Assembly (NCBI GenBank): GCA_946122785.1
Contig: CAMGYJ010000008.1
Location: forward strand, 62,044,877-62,108,876
Source of the DNA: Linum tenue
Taxonomy: Eukaryota > Streptophyta > Magnoliopsida > Malpighiales > Linaceae
Direction of reading: 5' to 3'
Length of the DNA: 64,000 nucleotides
Shown one piece after another: positions 10,658-22,505 of this stretch (position 1 is its first letter; the number at the start of each line of letters is the position of its first letter). The position numbers and the translations under genes are program-made. The notes below the pieces were generated by a model. That model was not told the origin of the DNA, made no database searches, and was given only the letters and a program-made list of their open reading frames with translations.

Positions 10658-12600
10658 TGATAACACCTAAATAGGTGTTATTTAGCCCTCATTCTCGAGG
10701 CTTTTGCATTATGCATCACCGTGTCTGGGCCACATATCAAGCTAGTTTAGACCTATTTTCGTTCCTATCCATAAGACATCAATTTTGGCATGGGTTATCT
10801 TGATATGAAGGTTTCCAAGGGGAAATACACCCCGCTTTGTCGGATTTTATGCTTTCTTGGTGTTTGTGATGAAATTCTAGGTCTTATATTCATTTACAAT
10901 CTATCGGGACTCGATTTGGAATTAATTCGGGAATGTTTGCATTGCATAGGAGCAAAAAGGGGATAAATAACACAAGTTATGGGCATGGAACGGCCTTGAC
11001 CAGGGAGTGACCATGTTCACTGCCGTGAACAATAGCCACGAACTCAGCAAGCAGCCAACAAAAGGGCAGAAAGTTTTGACACTCGACGGGCGGCCAAGGG
11101 GATTTTTCAACCTCGAAAAATATCGCGGAACAAACATAAAGATCTAGACTGTGATCTCATGATGAAGGTTGCGATCTTGACATTTGAAGATGATAACACG
11201 ACACAGAGTTTCGGGTGATTCAACACCATTTTAGGCAGGTCAGGACCAGGTCAAAGGAATGATGAGGCCATGATTTGCACTATAAATATTACGAATACCT
11301 CCTTTTCTACACTAGAGTGAGAAATTAGGGTTCTTGGGTAATTTTAAGAGAGAGTAACACCTTGAGAGGGCTTGGGAAAGGTCAAATCCATACAAGGATC
11401 AAGGAGAAGGTGCAATCCAAGGAGAAGAAGATGATTCCCAACATTTCCCACTCTTAGTTTGTATTTCCTTTCTCTCTCTATGATTTGAATCCCTATGGTT
11501 GTTTAGGGGATATGAACCTTAGCTTATACTTTGTGTATGTGATAAGTTCCCAAGCTCGTGAAAGCCTAGGTCCTTTGATCAAAGTCACGCAACAACAACT
11601 CAAGCTTGGATAGTTCTAATTGACCTTTAAACAAACATAAATATAAAGGGATACGTGGGGATAGATAATAAATATAGTTGTGATTGAAGAAAGGATGGGA
11701 ATGTGAGAAAATGGGTTGAGGAGGAGGAAGTGAGCATTGAAGAAGAGGAAGATCTTGGTTGTTCCCAAGGGTTAGACCAAATTTTATAAGAAGGAAGGGA
11801 GGTTGAAGATGCAAATGGTGTCCAAGATAAGGACAAGGTTGAGATGGATATAGCTTCCACAAGTTACACGTGCTACCAAAGTTTCCATCCGGCCCTATTA
11901 CACTTTTAGAGAATGACCCTTTTGTAGTTTCTCTTAGCCAAGCCAAGGCCACACCATCATCAATTCCTCTTGGTGGATTCAATAGTGGTCAATCAAGGTT
12001 GCATTACATGGTATGGTGCAAAGAGAACAATGAAGAAGGCAAGAAGAACAGGTCTCGGGGGTGGAGACTAAATTCTCACCAAGTCCAAGACTCATCCACA
12101 CCATTTGAGGCATCCAATGCTTGAAACTTAAGACACCACCTCACCGACGAGAACCTCAAATTCAAGGAATTCTTATGCTGGACCGAATACTTGAAGTCAA
12201 TCATCCGACGATAAGACCTAAAAGACGCACTCGTTGGGAGGTACCCCAACAACCAGTTTTCATTTTCTTACTCTTCAAAAATAAAACTTGATGATAGATA
12301 GTGTTTTAGGAAGTGTTTAAAGTCTTAGTAGTGAATGAACTCTTGCCATGTCAAGAATTACATGAATGATGGTTGGAGACATTCAGTTGTTTGAGAAATG
12401 GTTGCAAATATTGTGTTGTTGTTAAGCATTTTTTTTCTGGCCTATGAACCTAGTTACTTAAGGCTAGGGTATGGTATGACTAGTACAATAGGATCATAGA
12501 TTGTATGCTTATGTTTATGAATAATGAATGTGTATGTGTTTGGAGGCCTTTGTGGGCTTTATTTTTTATGAAGTTTGAATGTCGTCCACCAAGTGCTCGA
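10658..12600 (+). mobile_element. Remnant of a non-autonomous Athila-like LTR element
   Basis: The left part starts TGATAACACCTAAATAGG and looks like an LTR to about 11550. It is followed directly by sequence homologous to the internal ORF of the element at 53786-58962. Shared landmarks are AAGGGAGGTTGAAG, the ORF C-terminus, and the motif TTGGGAGG(C/T)A(A/C)CCCAAC after the stop. The primer site and the first half of the ORF are missing. A second LTR with the same start (TGATAACACT) lies inverted at 37830, so the family has more than one copy here. Edges other than 10658 are approximate. Confidence 0.6.
11690..12190 (+). pseudogene. Remnant of unknown retrotransposon ORF (same family as 55365-56575)
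   Basis: The open piece 11870-12124 encodes DPFVVSLSQAKATPSSIPLG and SRGWRLNSHQVQDSS. These match DPFAVSLCQTKATSTSVPLG and SRGWRLHLHQVHEPS in the ORF at 55365-56575. Upstream acidic sequence (from about 11690) and downstream sequence encoding a form of HLTDENLKFKEFL also match, but the frame is broken by a stop at 12122. I do not recognise the family. It has no gag zinc knuckle and no protease, RT or integrase motif. The matched block suggests protein-level conservation across two diverged elements. Confidence 0.6.
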
Positions 12601-12906
12601 TGAAATGCCCAAACCAAATTAATCATGTTCACTTGATCAGTTGATTTTCAATTGAACTTGTTCGGTTAAGAGAGACCGACCCTTAGGAGCTTGTTTAGGA
12701 CTTGAGATTGAAAAACATAATTGTTTGTTTCATAGATTTCATGATGAATTTTGTGAGTTAGATTTGTATGCATGAAGTGAAATTGACCTTGATAGTCCTA
12801 ATTTGTATGAAAATGGAAAGAAAATAAGAGAAGTAGACTGGTCATAAATGATGAACTTCAAAGTCGATGATAAATTTTATGGTAAATACAATATATTAGT
12901 CAGAAC

Positions 12907-13963
12907 TATTAAGTAGCGGGGAAGTATAGTCACAACTATCGAAATACAAATTCTTAACCATAACTATTTTTGCGGGTCAAGATATGGCTAACAGCCCGTT
13001 ACTGTTATTTAATTTTTAATGGGGACTGCCACGTCAGCATTCATACTAGTGTCAACATCAGAAAATATTAAAATAATAATAATTTATTTAAGTGATCATT
13101 ATTATTATTATTATAAAAAAGGAAATAGAAAATCTCCTCCCACACACGTCTTTTTCCTCCTCCTCCCATCGTTCTTCTTCCTCTGTTGCACCGCTCCACT
13201 GCCACCATAATTGCTTCGGTTGCCCAGAATGGGAAAGACTCCCCACAACGACGGTGCACCCCACTAAGAGACGTGGAAGACTCGCCGCATTCCGCCCTGG
13301 CCACATTCTTCCTTACTGCTGGGTAACAACCGTAATTGCGTCCCTCGCTTCGCCGCCGTCGCCGTTAACCCTAATCGAGAAGTTGATGATTCCGTTCTTA
13401 GGACACTTAATCAATTCCGTCAATCAAAACCTAACGCTCGCTATGGGCTCTCAAGATGTCCAAGTCTCACCTCATCAACCATTCCAGCATCAATTCCATC
13501 ATTCAAAACTTAATCGAACTACATGAGGGAAAAAACAGTCGATTGACCGCCTGTATAGAAGCACCACTTGAGCAAAGAAGCAGCTGACGGGTGGGAAGGG
13601 GAGCTCGACGAACCCTTGTCTTTCTAGAGAGGGTAGCTCCGGTCGTCGCAGTCCCCCTTGGTCGACCCGCAGTTGAACGCTTCCGCCTTGGGTAGAGAGG
13701 AAGGGGAGAAGAAGAAGAAGAAGAGAATTTGGGGGTGACCGGTCTGATTTTTGTTTTTTTCTAATAATTTATTAATATATAAGTTATCAATATTGATCGG
13801 GTATGTGGCATTTTTCGTTGATTGCCACATCAAAATACCTCTTCCACTTCAGTATAACATCTGCCAACTCACCATCATCTGACGAAAGTGTTAACGGAGA
13901 CTTAACGGTTGGCGATTATTTTGAATTTTGATAGTTGTGGCTATAATTCCCTGTTGCTTATTA
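12907..13963. mobile_element. Small inverted-repeat DNA element (MULE- or MITE-like)
   Basis: Inverted ends of about 45 bp face each other: 12907-12951 (TATTAAGTAGCGGGGAAG...) and 13921-13963, which inverted reads TAATAAGCAACAGGGAAT.... Both continue into ATAGYCACAACTATC. A looser match extends inward (CCACGTCA and TTAACGG segments). No clean target duplication was found. The interior has an (ATT)n run at about 13096-13113 and no recognisable transposase, so it is non-autonomous. Confidence 0.6.
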
Positions 13964-14570
13964 CCCTAAATTTTACAAAGGAGTACGATTTACAATTCTG
14001 TTGACCCGTGAATTTAAGTCCTCAAAGTTTATGGATCTGACGAATTTATTGTCCTTAAATACATGAAGCAAACAAGAGAATTTGTACTCTATGATAAATC
14101 TAAAGCCATCACCAAAAGTCAAAACCGTCACCAAATCTATCAAACAAACAACCTTCATTCTTTGGGATTTTCTTTGCGACTGTAAGAGTCTCATCAGTCG
14201 ATATTTTGCTTTCTTATAGTTGGCAGTGATACTACATAGTGAATAGATAGTTAGATACCAATTGAGAGCCAAGAAACGATGAGGGAGGACATGAGTTGAG
14301 AGAATTTCATTGGCCATTAGGACAGACAGAGAAGGGGTGGACAGAGGATTTAAGGCACATTTCTCGTCACGAATCTCTAGAGTTGTGTCCAAAAATAGCA
14401 ATTTGACGCACTAAAGCGGAACCGTGGCTCTGATTGAGGGAATTGGGTGACCTAAGTACAGCGCCAACCGATTTCACTTGAAAGGATGAACTATTCTCGC
14501 TCGATGTTCAACCGTTAACTCTTGATAACCTCTCTCATCTGCTTCATTAGAGGTTTTTCTGGTTATATCG
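13964..14570. other. Stretch with one unrecognised 142-codon minus-strand frame
   Basis: A minus-strand open frame spans 14401 to 13973 (starts MLFLDTTLEIRDEKC). It resembles no family I know, has no introns or conserved motifs I can name, and begins inside the right end of the neighbouring element. I treat it as unsupported. Confidence 0.25.
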
Positions 14571-14919
14571 TGTTTTACTAACTCTTAGACCCGAGAAGAT
14601 ATGGAATCAAAGATGTTCAATATTAGCACCCATGAAGCAAGAAACGAGTTTGAGTATTCACTGAGACAAGCTTTTGTGGTACTTGAACACAAACTAAGGC
14701 CCCCATTTTCTCTTTCCATCCCAACCCCCCAGGAGTATTCCCAACTCATTCATGCTCTTATGTACGGGGTCTTAACCGAACCACAATTTGCCAAGATTCA
14801 TATGAAACATCTTCATGGCATGGTCTCTGATGGGTATGTCCTTTTTGTTAGTTTGACTTATAGATTCGTACTTGAGTTGTACACCAAGCTAGTTGATTAT
14901 GTGAAACAATAGTTGATTT
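14571..14919 (+). pseudogene. INTS3: Integrator complex subunit 3 pseudogene, first part
   Basis: The frame around 14586-14912 (MESKMFNISTHEARNEFEYS, then LEHKLRPPFSL, LTEPQFAKIHMKHLHGMVSDGY) matches the N-terminal domain of plant Integrator subunit 3. That nuclear scaffold subunit acts in snRNA and mRNA 3' processing. The match starts well inside the normal protein and carries no introns, as expected of a 5'-truncated processed copy. The frame meets TAG at 14910-14912 where the family has Gln. The hAT element then interrupts it: GTTGATTT at 14912-14919 is the target site, repeated at 18595-18602. Confidence 0.8.
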
Positions 14920-17900
14920 TAGGGATGGGACTGGGTCCAAAATGGGTCGGGTAGTGCTCAACCTAGATCCACCCCGTTGTCTTAAAATTAGGCCCGCCCC
15001 GCCCCAAAACCCACAACGGGCCAGCATGTCATGGCCCATTGCCCAGCCCTAACGGGCCGGGTCCTACCCAAGCCCGCCCTGCACACTCAAATTACCTGTT
15101 AGCAAACTCAAACAATGAAAAACAAATTCAATAATAACAACTCTGATTTCATTTCAACCAAAATCAAACTCCAATGCCAGTTCTAACAACTAAAGCACTC
15201 ATCAACTCAATCCAAAATTCCAAATCAACATAAGTCTTAGGAGTCTCAAGATCCAAACAAACTAGAAAAGACACAAAAAAATTTGACAGCAACTCAGTAG
15301 CAACATGTCTCAAATCTTCCAAAAATAGCAATCAACTTCAATTTTTTGTAATCCTGCACTTGCAGCAACTCAACATTCAGCAACACTCCTCTCCTCCCCG
15401 TCCTCGAATTCAAGCCTGGCAAAGGGACAATGTATCAAAATATGATGTCAGATTGATCATCCAGTCATCCTCCAAAGTATCTTTTTTTTTTACTAGGCTA
15501 AAACAGTGTTCTCGGGTGTACCTTATCCGTCTCCTGCACCTCATCATCTGAAGAATCAGATTCATCATCATCCAAAGGATCCACTGTTTAACAAGTAAGC
15601 AAATTAGCAGCAGTTGCAAACAAGCAAATCTAAGTCTCATTATTCAATGATAGAACAGATTCACAATAGTACAAATTCAGACAAATATAAGTGTAAAGAG
15701 AAGAGTAAGAAAAGTTACCAACTGAACCATCTAACAGCCAGCTTTGTGCACACATTAAGGCTTCAACAGTCTCCGGGCTAAGCCTACTGCGTTGAGGACT
15801 AATGATCCTCCCACTTGTACTGAAGGCCGACTCAGAAGCCACTGTTGAAGCCGGAATATGATACTTTCCCTTATTGGACTTCCACCAAGACAAGAGATCA
15901 AAATCAGGAACACTCTTAATAAGCTCGTCCTCCAAATATGCATCAAGCTCTGATCTGGATGGTCGTTTCCTTTTCTTGCTAGATGCGTACGAGTGAAACT
16001 CGAAACCAAAAGTGTCTTGACAATCATTTGCTTCTGAGCAGCCCCCATTAACACCATTCACTTGTTCCTCCTCTCTTTCTTTCTCCTCATACTCAACAAC
16101 CAGTTGACGACATAATCCAAGAATGCGCTCTACCTCATGCGCACTGTCCTTATCATAAATTTTAGGAAAATAGAACTCCAACACCTCATGCTTAAATCTT
16201 GGATCAAGAACGACAGCCTCCCATCAAACCATTCACATCCAACCAATACTTGTTGAACTTCTCTATCATATCTAAGGCCATCAATTCAATGGTTGTGATA
16301 CCACAAACAGACCACTTGTTCAAAGCTATTTTAATCTCACAAATGACAGGGAAAAACATGTTTGCAGTAGGATATTGAGTGCCTGAGAACATATTAGTAG
16401 CTCTATAAAAAATGTTCAACCTACTGCAAATTTCCCTTGTCATTTCCCAGTCTTGTTCAGTAGGCACATTTTTATACTTTGGCTCTCGACGTTTCAAACA
16501 ATAAAAGACATCTTTGTATCCCATTGCAGTATCAAGCATCAAGTAAGTCGAATTCCAGTGAGTATCACAATCGAGAATCAGTTTCTTACCATTCACAATG
16601 TTACGTTGGGAAGCTGTCTCTGCAAACATTTCGACCCTCTTTGGTGTTGCCAGCCAGAATTGACAACTACTACGTATGCTCTCAATTGCACCTCCAATGA
16701 CTTTAAGACCTTCCTTCACAATCAAATTGAGGATGTGTGCACAGCAACGCATGTGGATCATAGAACCACCAAGCATAAAAGAATCTGTGGCTGTTGGAAG
16801 CTTCTCTAGAAGTAAGGCCATCATTGCATCATTGGTTGAGCAATTATCTACCGTGATTGATGATAATTTCCTGTCTAGGTTCCAATCCAACAGACACTTC
16901 ACCAAAGCTTCACAAAGAGCTTCGCTAGTATGGGGGGCAGGCACATAAATGAACCTACAAAAGTTTAAAAGAGTAAGCAGAGTAAGCAAACAGAATTAGG
17001 CAGTAAGCAAACAGAAATTAAACTGCAACTCTACAGACTATAGGATACCTGATAATCCGACTGTGTAGATTCCACTGGTTGTCGATGAAATGGGCTGTGA
17101 TTGCCATAAATCCCTTCTTTTGGTGAGTAGATGTCCACATGTCTGTGGTAAATGCTAGCCGACCTTCATTCTTATCCATAATCTTCTTTGTAGCTGTCTT
17201 CTCAAGGTCAAAAACGTTCAAGCAATCCTTTTTAATGGTTTTTCTGCAAACCATCTTAAAGCAAGGATTCAAACTATTGCGGAAGCTTTTGAACCCTTCG
17301 TGATGGACGATGGACAGAGAATACCCATGCTTTATAATGGCCTTTGCAAGTTCTTGTCGAGAGTTTCGCTGATCGAAATTGAAAGGAGAGAGTTGAAACC
17401 CTTTGTCCTTGTTCAAGTTGGCTTGAAGCAGCTGTTGCCTTAAATCGGGGACATTTCTTTTGGGACATCTTTGGACATGCTTTTTCAGGTGACTAGTCCC
17501 GTGCCTTGGTTCTCCAACGAGCAGCTTCTTGCACAACTTGCATTGGGCCTTTTTCAATCCTCCAACAGTTACTCTATCAAAATATCCCCACCATTTAGAG
17601 GTAGTCTTAGTGTTTCCGCCTTTGCCATCTTCTTCCCCTTGTGCAGCCTCATTTTGATTGGGTTGTACTTGAACTTGTACAACCTCATTCGCATATGGCG
17701 CTGTAGAAGCTGGTGGGTTCTCAGATGCAAAAGGGGCAACAACAGCTGATGGAGAATCAACAGGGGAAGAAGTATTCCTATTGGAATTTCCTTGGGCTGC
17801 CATAGTTTTTAACTGTAAGAAAGATACGATTGCTACTGTTAACATGGTACTTTAGTTGAATTAGAAAAGCTACAAAAGCCTCGTGAGAGTCTAAGAGAGA

Positions 17901-18594
17901 TAAGAAAACTTTGTGAATCATGATCAATTACCTGTCCTTGACCGAGATTCGAGAAGATGATTTGTGCAGCATCAAGCAACTGAACAACTCAACTGAACTA
18001 CTGAAGTACTGAACGTCTAAGACTCAAAGTGACTCGAGCAAAGACAGCTTCAAGAAAGCAATCATCAACTAGCTGGCTTTGAGTTACAAGGAAGAGCAAC
18101 CGGAGTTTCTATTTATCTATGGAAACTGAAATTGGAATGGAGATGGAGGAAACGAAACGGTGACCTATGGATAGGAGATGGAGAAGGAAATCGAAATATG
18201 ATAGGCTGAATTCATGATGGTTTTTCTTCGGGAAGCCAAACATCTCGTTGGCTGAATGAATTCTTCTTGGGGTTGAGGATGGAGGGTTAATGATGGAGTA
18301 AATAGGAGAGGGGAGGGGAAGAGTTGGACACCTGCAAGCTGTAGGGGTTGTTGGGAATTGAGATTATGAATTGTTCTGTAATTGGGAAAGGGATGAGGGG
18401 AAGATCGATAGACGAAAGGGGCTAAGGAGCGGGGCAGGGACGGGGCGGGGCAGGGGTTATACCCAAACCTGGACTGGACTGTGGGCGGGCCAGGTCGAGA
18501 TCCGCCCCATCTCTTAACGGGCCGGATTTTATCCGTCCCTATGCGGGTTGGGCCGGGTCAGACCCGCCGGATCGGGCTCAAAGTCCCTAGCCTA
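14920..18594 (-). mobile_element. hAT transposon, 3.7 kb, with 8-bp target duplication
   Basis: The ends are TAGGGATGGGAC (left) and, inverted from the right, TAGGCTAGGGAC. The exact 8-bp duplication GTTGATTT flanks the element at 14912-14919 and 18595-18602, as expected for hAT. Subterminal regions are GC-rich (GGGCCGGG-type) on both sides. A three-exon transposase with frameshift and deletion lies on the minus strand. The element sits in the INTS3 pseudogene, so it is younger than that retrocopy. Confidence 0.92.
15497..17803 (-). pseudogene. hAT transposase (BED finger, DDE/dimerisation domain), broken
   Basis: Minus-strand exons: 17803-17049 (starts MAAQGNSNRNTSS), 16954-15719 and 15583-15497, with GT-AG junctions. 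Exon 1 has the BED zinc finger (CKLCKKLL...HLKKHVQRC) and LAFTTDMWTS. Exon 2 has the ITVDNCSTND and MRCCAHILNLIVKEGL regions and ends with the hAT dimerisation domain (DLLSWWKSNKGKYHIPASTV, then SESAFSTSGRIISPQRSRL). A 1-nt frameshift lies near 16200, between NGLMG and the VLDPRFKHEV block. The segment that normally separates KYHIP from PAS is deleted in frame. Exon 3 is acidic (PLDDDESDSSDDE). The transposase would cut and rejoin element ends; this copy cannot. Confidence 0.88.
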
Positions 18595-18602
18595 GTTGAT
18601 TT

Positions 18603-19685
18603 GGGTTGTCAATGAAATGGTTCATGTTTCCGGAGTTGGTTTCGATGGTTTGCTATTGGGTTTGTTGAGGCATACTACCTCTGATTATACTGATAGGAGT
18701 TTGTGGTTGTGCTTTGAGCTGATTAATATGTTCTTGCCAAACTTTATCTCTTTACTAGAAGAAGTGTCCTTTGTGTTGACAAGTGCATTATATGTTTATC
18801 TTTGCTTGTTGGCCGATCACTGTAGAGTATCAGGCAATGTTCGAGTAGACTTGTTGAAGAAATTAGAGATTGAGTTTTGTGTGAAGATGTCGAGAGAGAA
18901 GCTTCATTTGAGCGTCAAGATTGGGAGGGACTTAGTTAGGCTGCTTTAGGATTTGGTTCGTGTTCCAGAGTTTCGCAATAGATGGAAGGATTTAGTTCTG
19001 GTTCCAACCAAATTTAGAACATAGGGGTTTTCATATATTGCACAATTGTACTCTACTAGGACCTCAAGTAGGTATTTCTTGCTTCGAGTCACCTCAGAAA
19101 TGGAGCTACAGTTGAGGTTCTTACTTGTTCATGTCAAGTTTAGGCATCTGAAGCATTACCAAATGTGATTTGCCAAGAAGTTCCTGTTTGAGCCGGAGAG
19201 GGAGACTCCTATAGTTGACCTGATTCGGTTCATATGTTGAAGCCAATGCCAAGTTGGCATTGTTTTATGACTGCCTTTTCTTTGATGAAAGAATGGACAA
19301 TATAATGAACATTGAACCGACAATGCTACTGATAGTGTTCCATGCCATAGCATGTCAGCATGACCCAGTATATTCTGGAGTATTTGTTGCTTTGCTTCTT
19401 GTGGACAACGATGACCAGGAGCGTCCTGATACCATTGTTAAAGGTGTGTCATTAGGCTTCACCAGCCTCGCCAGTAAAGGGGTTATAAACTCCGTGGATA
19501 CTCTGACAACATGCGATGCCCTTTCGCTTTTTTTGAAAGAAAGACTTAAGAAGTTATTGTCAAGCACAAATCAGACAGTCCCTCATAAGTCATATCCATA
19601 CCACCTCTCTCACTGTTCTGCAAATGCTTCACCTTTAGAAACTCCAGCTTCACACCGAAACCATGAACCTGCAGGTGCTTCATAA
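18603..19685 (+). pseudogene. INTS3: Integrator complex subunit 3 pseudogene, second part
   Basis: Directly after the hAT element the match resumes without a gap (LIWVVNEMVHVSGVGFDGLL, LTSALYVYLCLLADHCRVSG, FCVKMSREKLHLSVKIGRDL). In-frame stops occur at 18947 (TAG for an expected Gln) and further on (TAG near 19022, TGA near 19166 for an expected Trp). About 40 residues are missing near 19238, after DLIRFIC. The frame then changes and continues as LALFYDCLFFDERMDNIMNI and FLKERLKKLLSS up to 19685. No introns are seen across about 1 kb of coding homology. This fits a decayed retrocopy rather than the functional gene. Confidence 0.8.
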
Positions 19686-20227
19686 CTAATATGTGGTGCA
19701 GAGTTGCAATAGCAAATCTTAAATGATCTTTTAACTAAAAATGTATTTTTAGTGTTGGAATGAGGAGTCTTGTTGGCCATAGCTCATCGGTACAATGTGG
19801 ATCAATGAGAATAGCAATAGCTAATCTTAATTGGTACAATTTGATAAGGATGACATGCTTTGATTAGATGAATTAACATTCACTTAGTTTTGGTCACAAA
19901 ATTGATTGTGTAATTGGCTGTTAAAACATTGGGTCTTATGAGTTGGACTTTGGTTTCAATAGATAAAAGAAAAGAAGAATTAGGAATAGAAATAACATCT
20001 CACTAAAATAAGTTACAATTACGATAAATACAATCACATTACTAAATAAAAACTACTAATACAATTATATTACATAACTAATTACAACTACCAAAATAAA
20101 ATGAACCAAGCCTGCCCAAGTCAAAGCCAGTCAACTCTGGTCAATGCAGTCAACGGGTCAGTCCACACAAAAGCCCAAAAACCTCGATTCACCAATCATG
20201 CCCATGTCAACCCATGTCAACCCAAAC

Positions 20228-20576
20228 CATAACACAGATTTCCAGATTTGAACCCCCTAGAATAATCACAAAAAAGCCAGAATTCCCCAATGGTAGAAAC
20301 CTACCCTAAATTACCCCCAAATCGACATACATCATAACCTAATTCCATAAACACCTCATTTAACACTATTTATTACTACTTATATGTTACATCTTACATA
20401 TAATGTGCCTTTATTGTAATCCCTTTCATTCTTAGTCATATTGTCTTTAAAGACAAACTCTGTTTACCCATCATTTCCATATGCATAGCAACGACATCAT
20501 TTATAGCATATAGCACAAATGATTGAAACCATCAAAACTTCACTCAATAAAAGGCTGTAATTAAGCTAGACAAGCA
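20228..20576 (+). repeat. About 345-bp segment duplicated within the LTR (copy 1)
   Basis: It starts TAACACAGATTTCCAG and runs to AAGGCTGTAATTAAGCTA. It is repeated nearly identically at 22166-22505. Confidence 0.85.
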
Positions 20577-20715
20577 AGACTCGATTTTGTTTCAAGGGAA
20601 ACCCCTCTAATCTATTCATAATCACACGTCCATACACAAAACTCAGATTTGCAACACCATTTGCCCCTATAACCTCTGAAATCCAATTACATTGTGCCAA
20701 CACATGATTTTTGGC

Positions 20716-20722
20716 TATAAAA
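20716..20722 (+). promoter_or_regulatory. TATA box, putative LTR promoter
   Basis: TATAAAA sits in GGCTATAAAACGAGC and is followed by a pyrimidine/A-rich transcribed-leader-like region. In a long Ogre-type LTR this would be the U3/R boundary promoter. It was identified by sequence only. Confidence 0.4.
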
Positions 20723-22095
20723 CGAGCTCTTTAGCTCTGGCAAAAAGGAGGGCAGAACCAAAAAAAAAAACATTCCCTGAACCTTTTCTTCTCTGTCACT
20801 TCCTTCCTTCTGCTGTTCGGCTCCTTCTTCCTCAAAATTCCAAACAAAAAAGAGGAACACACAGACAACAAGAAAAACTCCCCTGACTCTCTTCCTTTAC
20901 CTGACACCTTCTTCTTCCTTCTTCTTTTTCTTTTCTGATCAAAAGACAAGACAACCGAAAATTCTGCAAAAACCACTCCCTTCTTTCTTCATCCCCACCT
21001 TCCCGTCTCTGAACAAACAGAGCGAAGAGCAAAAACCCTGCAAAATTCTCAGATTCTTCTCAGCCACAAAAACACATACAAACAGAGAGCAAAAGCCAAA
21101 AAGAGAACAGGCAGTGGAAAGAAAACCCTCCATGCTTCCTCTCTTTCATTAGATAAAAAATAAAACGACAACACAACAACTTTCGTTTCCCATTCCTACA
21201 GCAAATAACCATCCCACAATCACCAAAAGCCACACAGAAAAGAGGAAAACACAACAGATTCCTTTTCACTTAATTGTTCTTTAGCCACACAAAGAAGAAA
21301 AACACAACAAAAAGCAGCAAAACCAGGAAAGGAGGAGACGACGCAAAGACAGCAGCAAGAAGTTTGGAGGAAAGGCCAGAATCACCATCAAGCTACAAGA
21401 AAAGGGTTGGTAATACAGTAATCCTAAATCTTGCCACCATTATCATTCAACAACATCATTTTTTTTATATAATCTCTACAACTACCCTTCTCTAAAAATG
21501 GTCTCGAGGAGGAATCTACCTAACCAGTATTCAAACAAATTACAAGTTAACAAACCCATGATCTGATGCAATCAAAGCTTTCTTTTTACTATATACATAT
21601 GTTTATATTGATTAAAGCTTTTTGTATTGTAAACAAACTAGATTCGATAATTATACTAGCCTTATATGTTTAGTTACGTTCATGTTGGCTATAAAAATTA
21701 CTAAGTTTTCTGTGTGTTAAGCATACAGTCACAAACATACTTGAGATAAACTACTTACCCTAAGCTACCTAATCAGATTTCATAAACTAGGATCAACAAG
21801 CAAATTAAACCAGCTTTTAGTTTATAAACTCTAAACCTATTCTTGTTCATAACCTTACACACAAATAGCAAACATAATCCCAAAGCAGAAACAAACACAA
21901 AGATCTCCAAAATTGCACCCCATGAATATGAATTTCCGGCAGCAACCCATCATAAACAACACAAAACTACCAACACCAAAACCCGTCTAAAAAGTTTGAG
22001 CAATTATCACAAAAATCCCAAACTAACCATTATAGCAGATTATCAAAACAATCACCGGCAACCGATTATCAGAATCAAACTCATCATGAACACCA

Positions 22096-22505
22096 TAACA
22101 CAGATTTCCAGATTTGAACCCCCTAGAATGATCACAAAAAGCCAGAATTCCCCAATGGTAGAAACCTAACACAGATTTCCAGATTTGAACCCCCTAGAAT
22201 GATCACAAAAAGCCAGAATTCCCCAATGGTAGAAACCTACCCTAAATTACCCCCAACTCGACATACATCATAACCTAATTCCATAAACACCTCATTTAAC
22301 ACTATTTATTACTACTTATATGTTACATCTTACATATAATGTGCCTTTATTGTAATCCCTTTCATTCTTAGTCATATTGTCTTTAAAGACGAACTCTGTT
22401 TACCCATCATTTCCATATGCATAGCAACGACATCATTTATAGCATATAGCACAAATGATTGAAACCATCAAAACTTCACTCAATAAAAGGCTGTAATTGA
22501 GCTAC
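22096..22505 (+). repeat. Copy 2 of LTR segment, preceded by a 70-bp tandem duplicate of its start
   Basis: 22166-22505 repeats 20228-20576 with very few changes. Its first 70 bp are also duplicated in tandem at 22096-22165 (ACAGATTTCCAGATTTGAAC ... GTAGAAACCT). Confidence 0.85.

Noticed and set aside
13092..13526. 144-codon plus-strand frame starting with a poly-Ile run
   Set aside because: The start is a translated (ATT)n microsatellite inside a small DNA element, and no conserved motif follows.
20731..21269. Several 60-80-codon frames on both strands
   Set aside because: They come from A/C- and GA-rich LTR sequence with biased composition, and no resemblance to known proteins.
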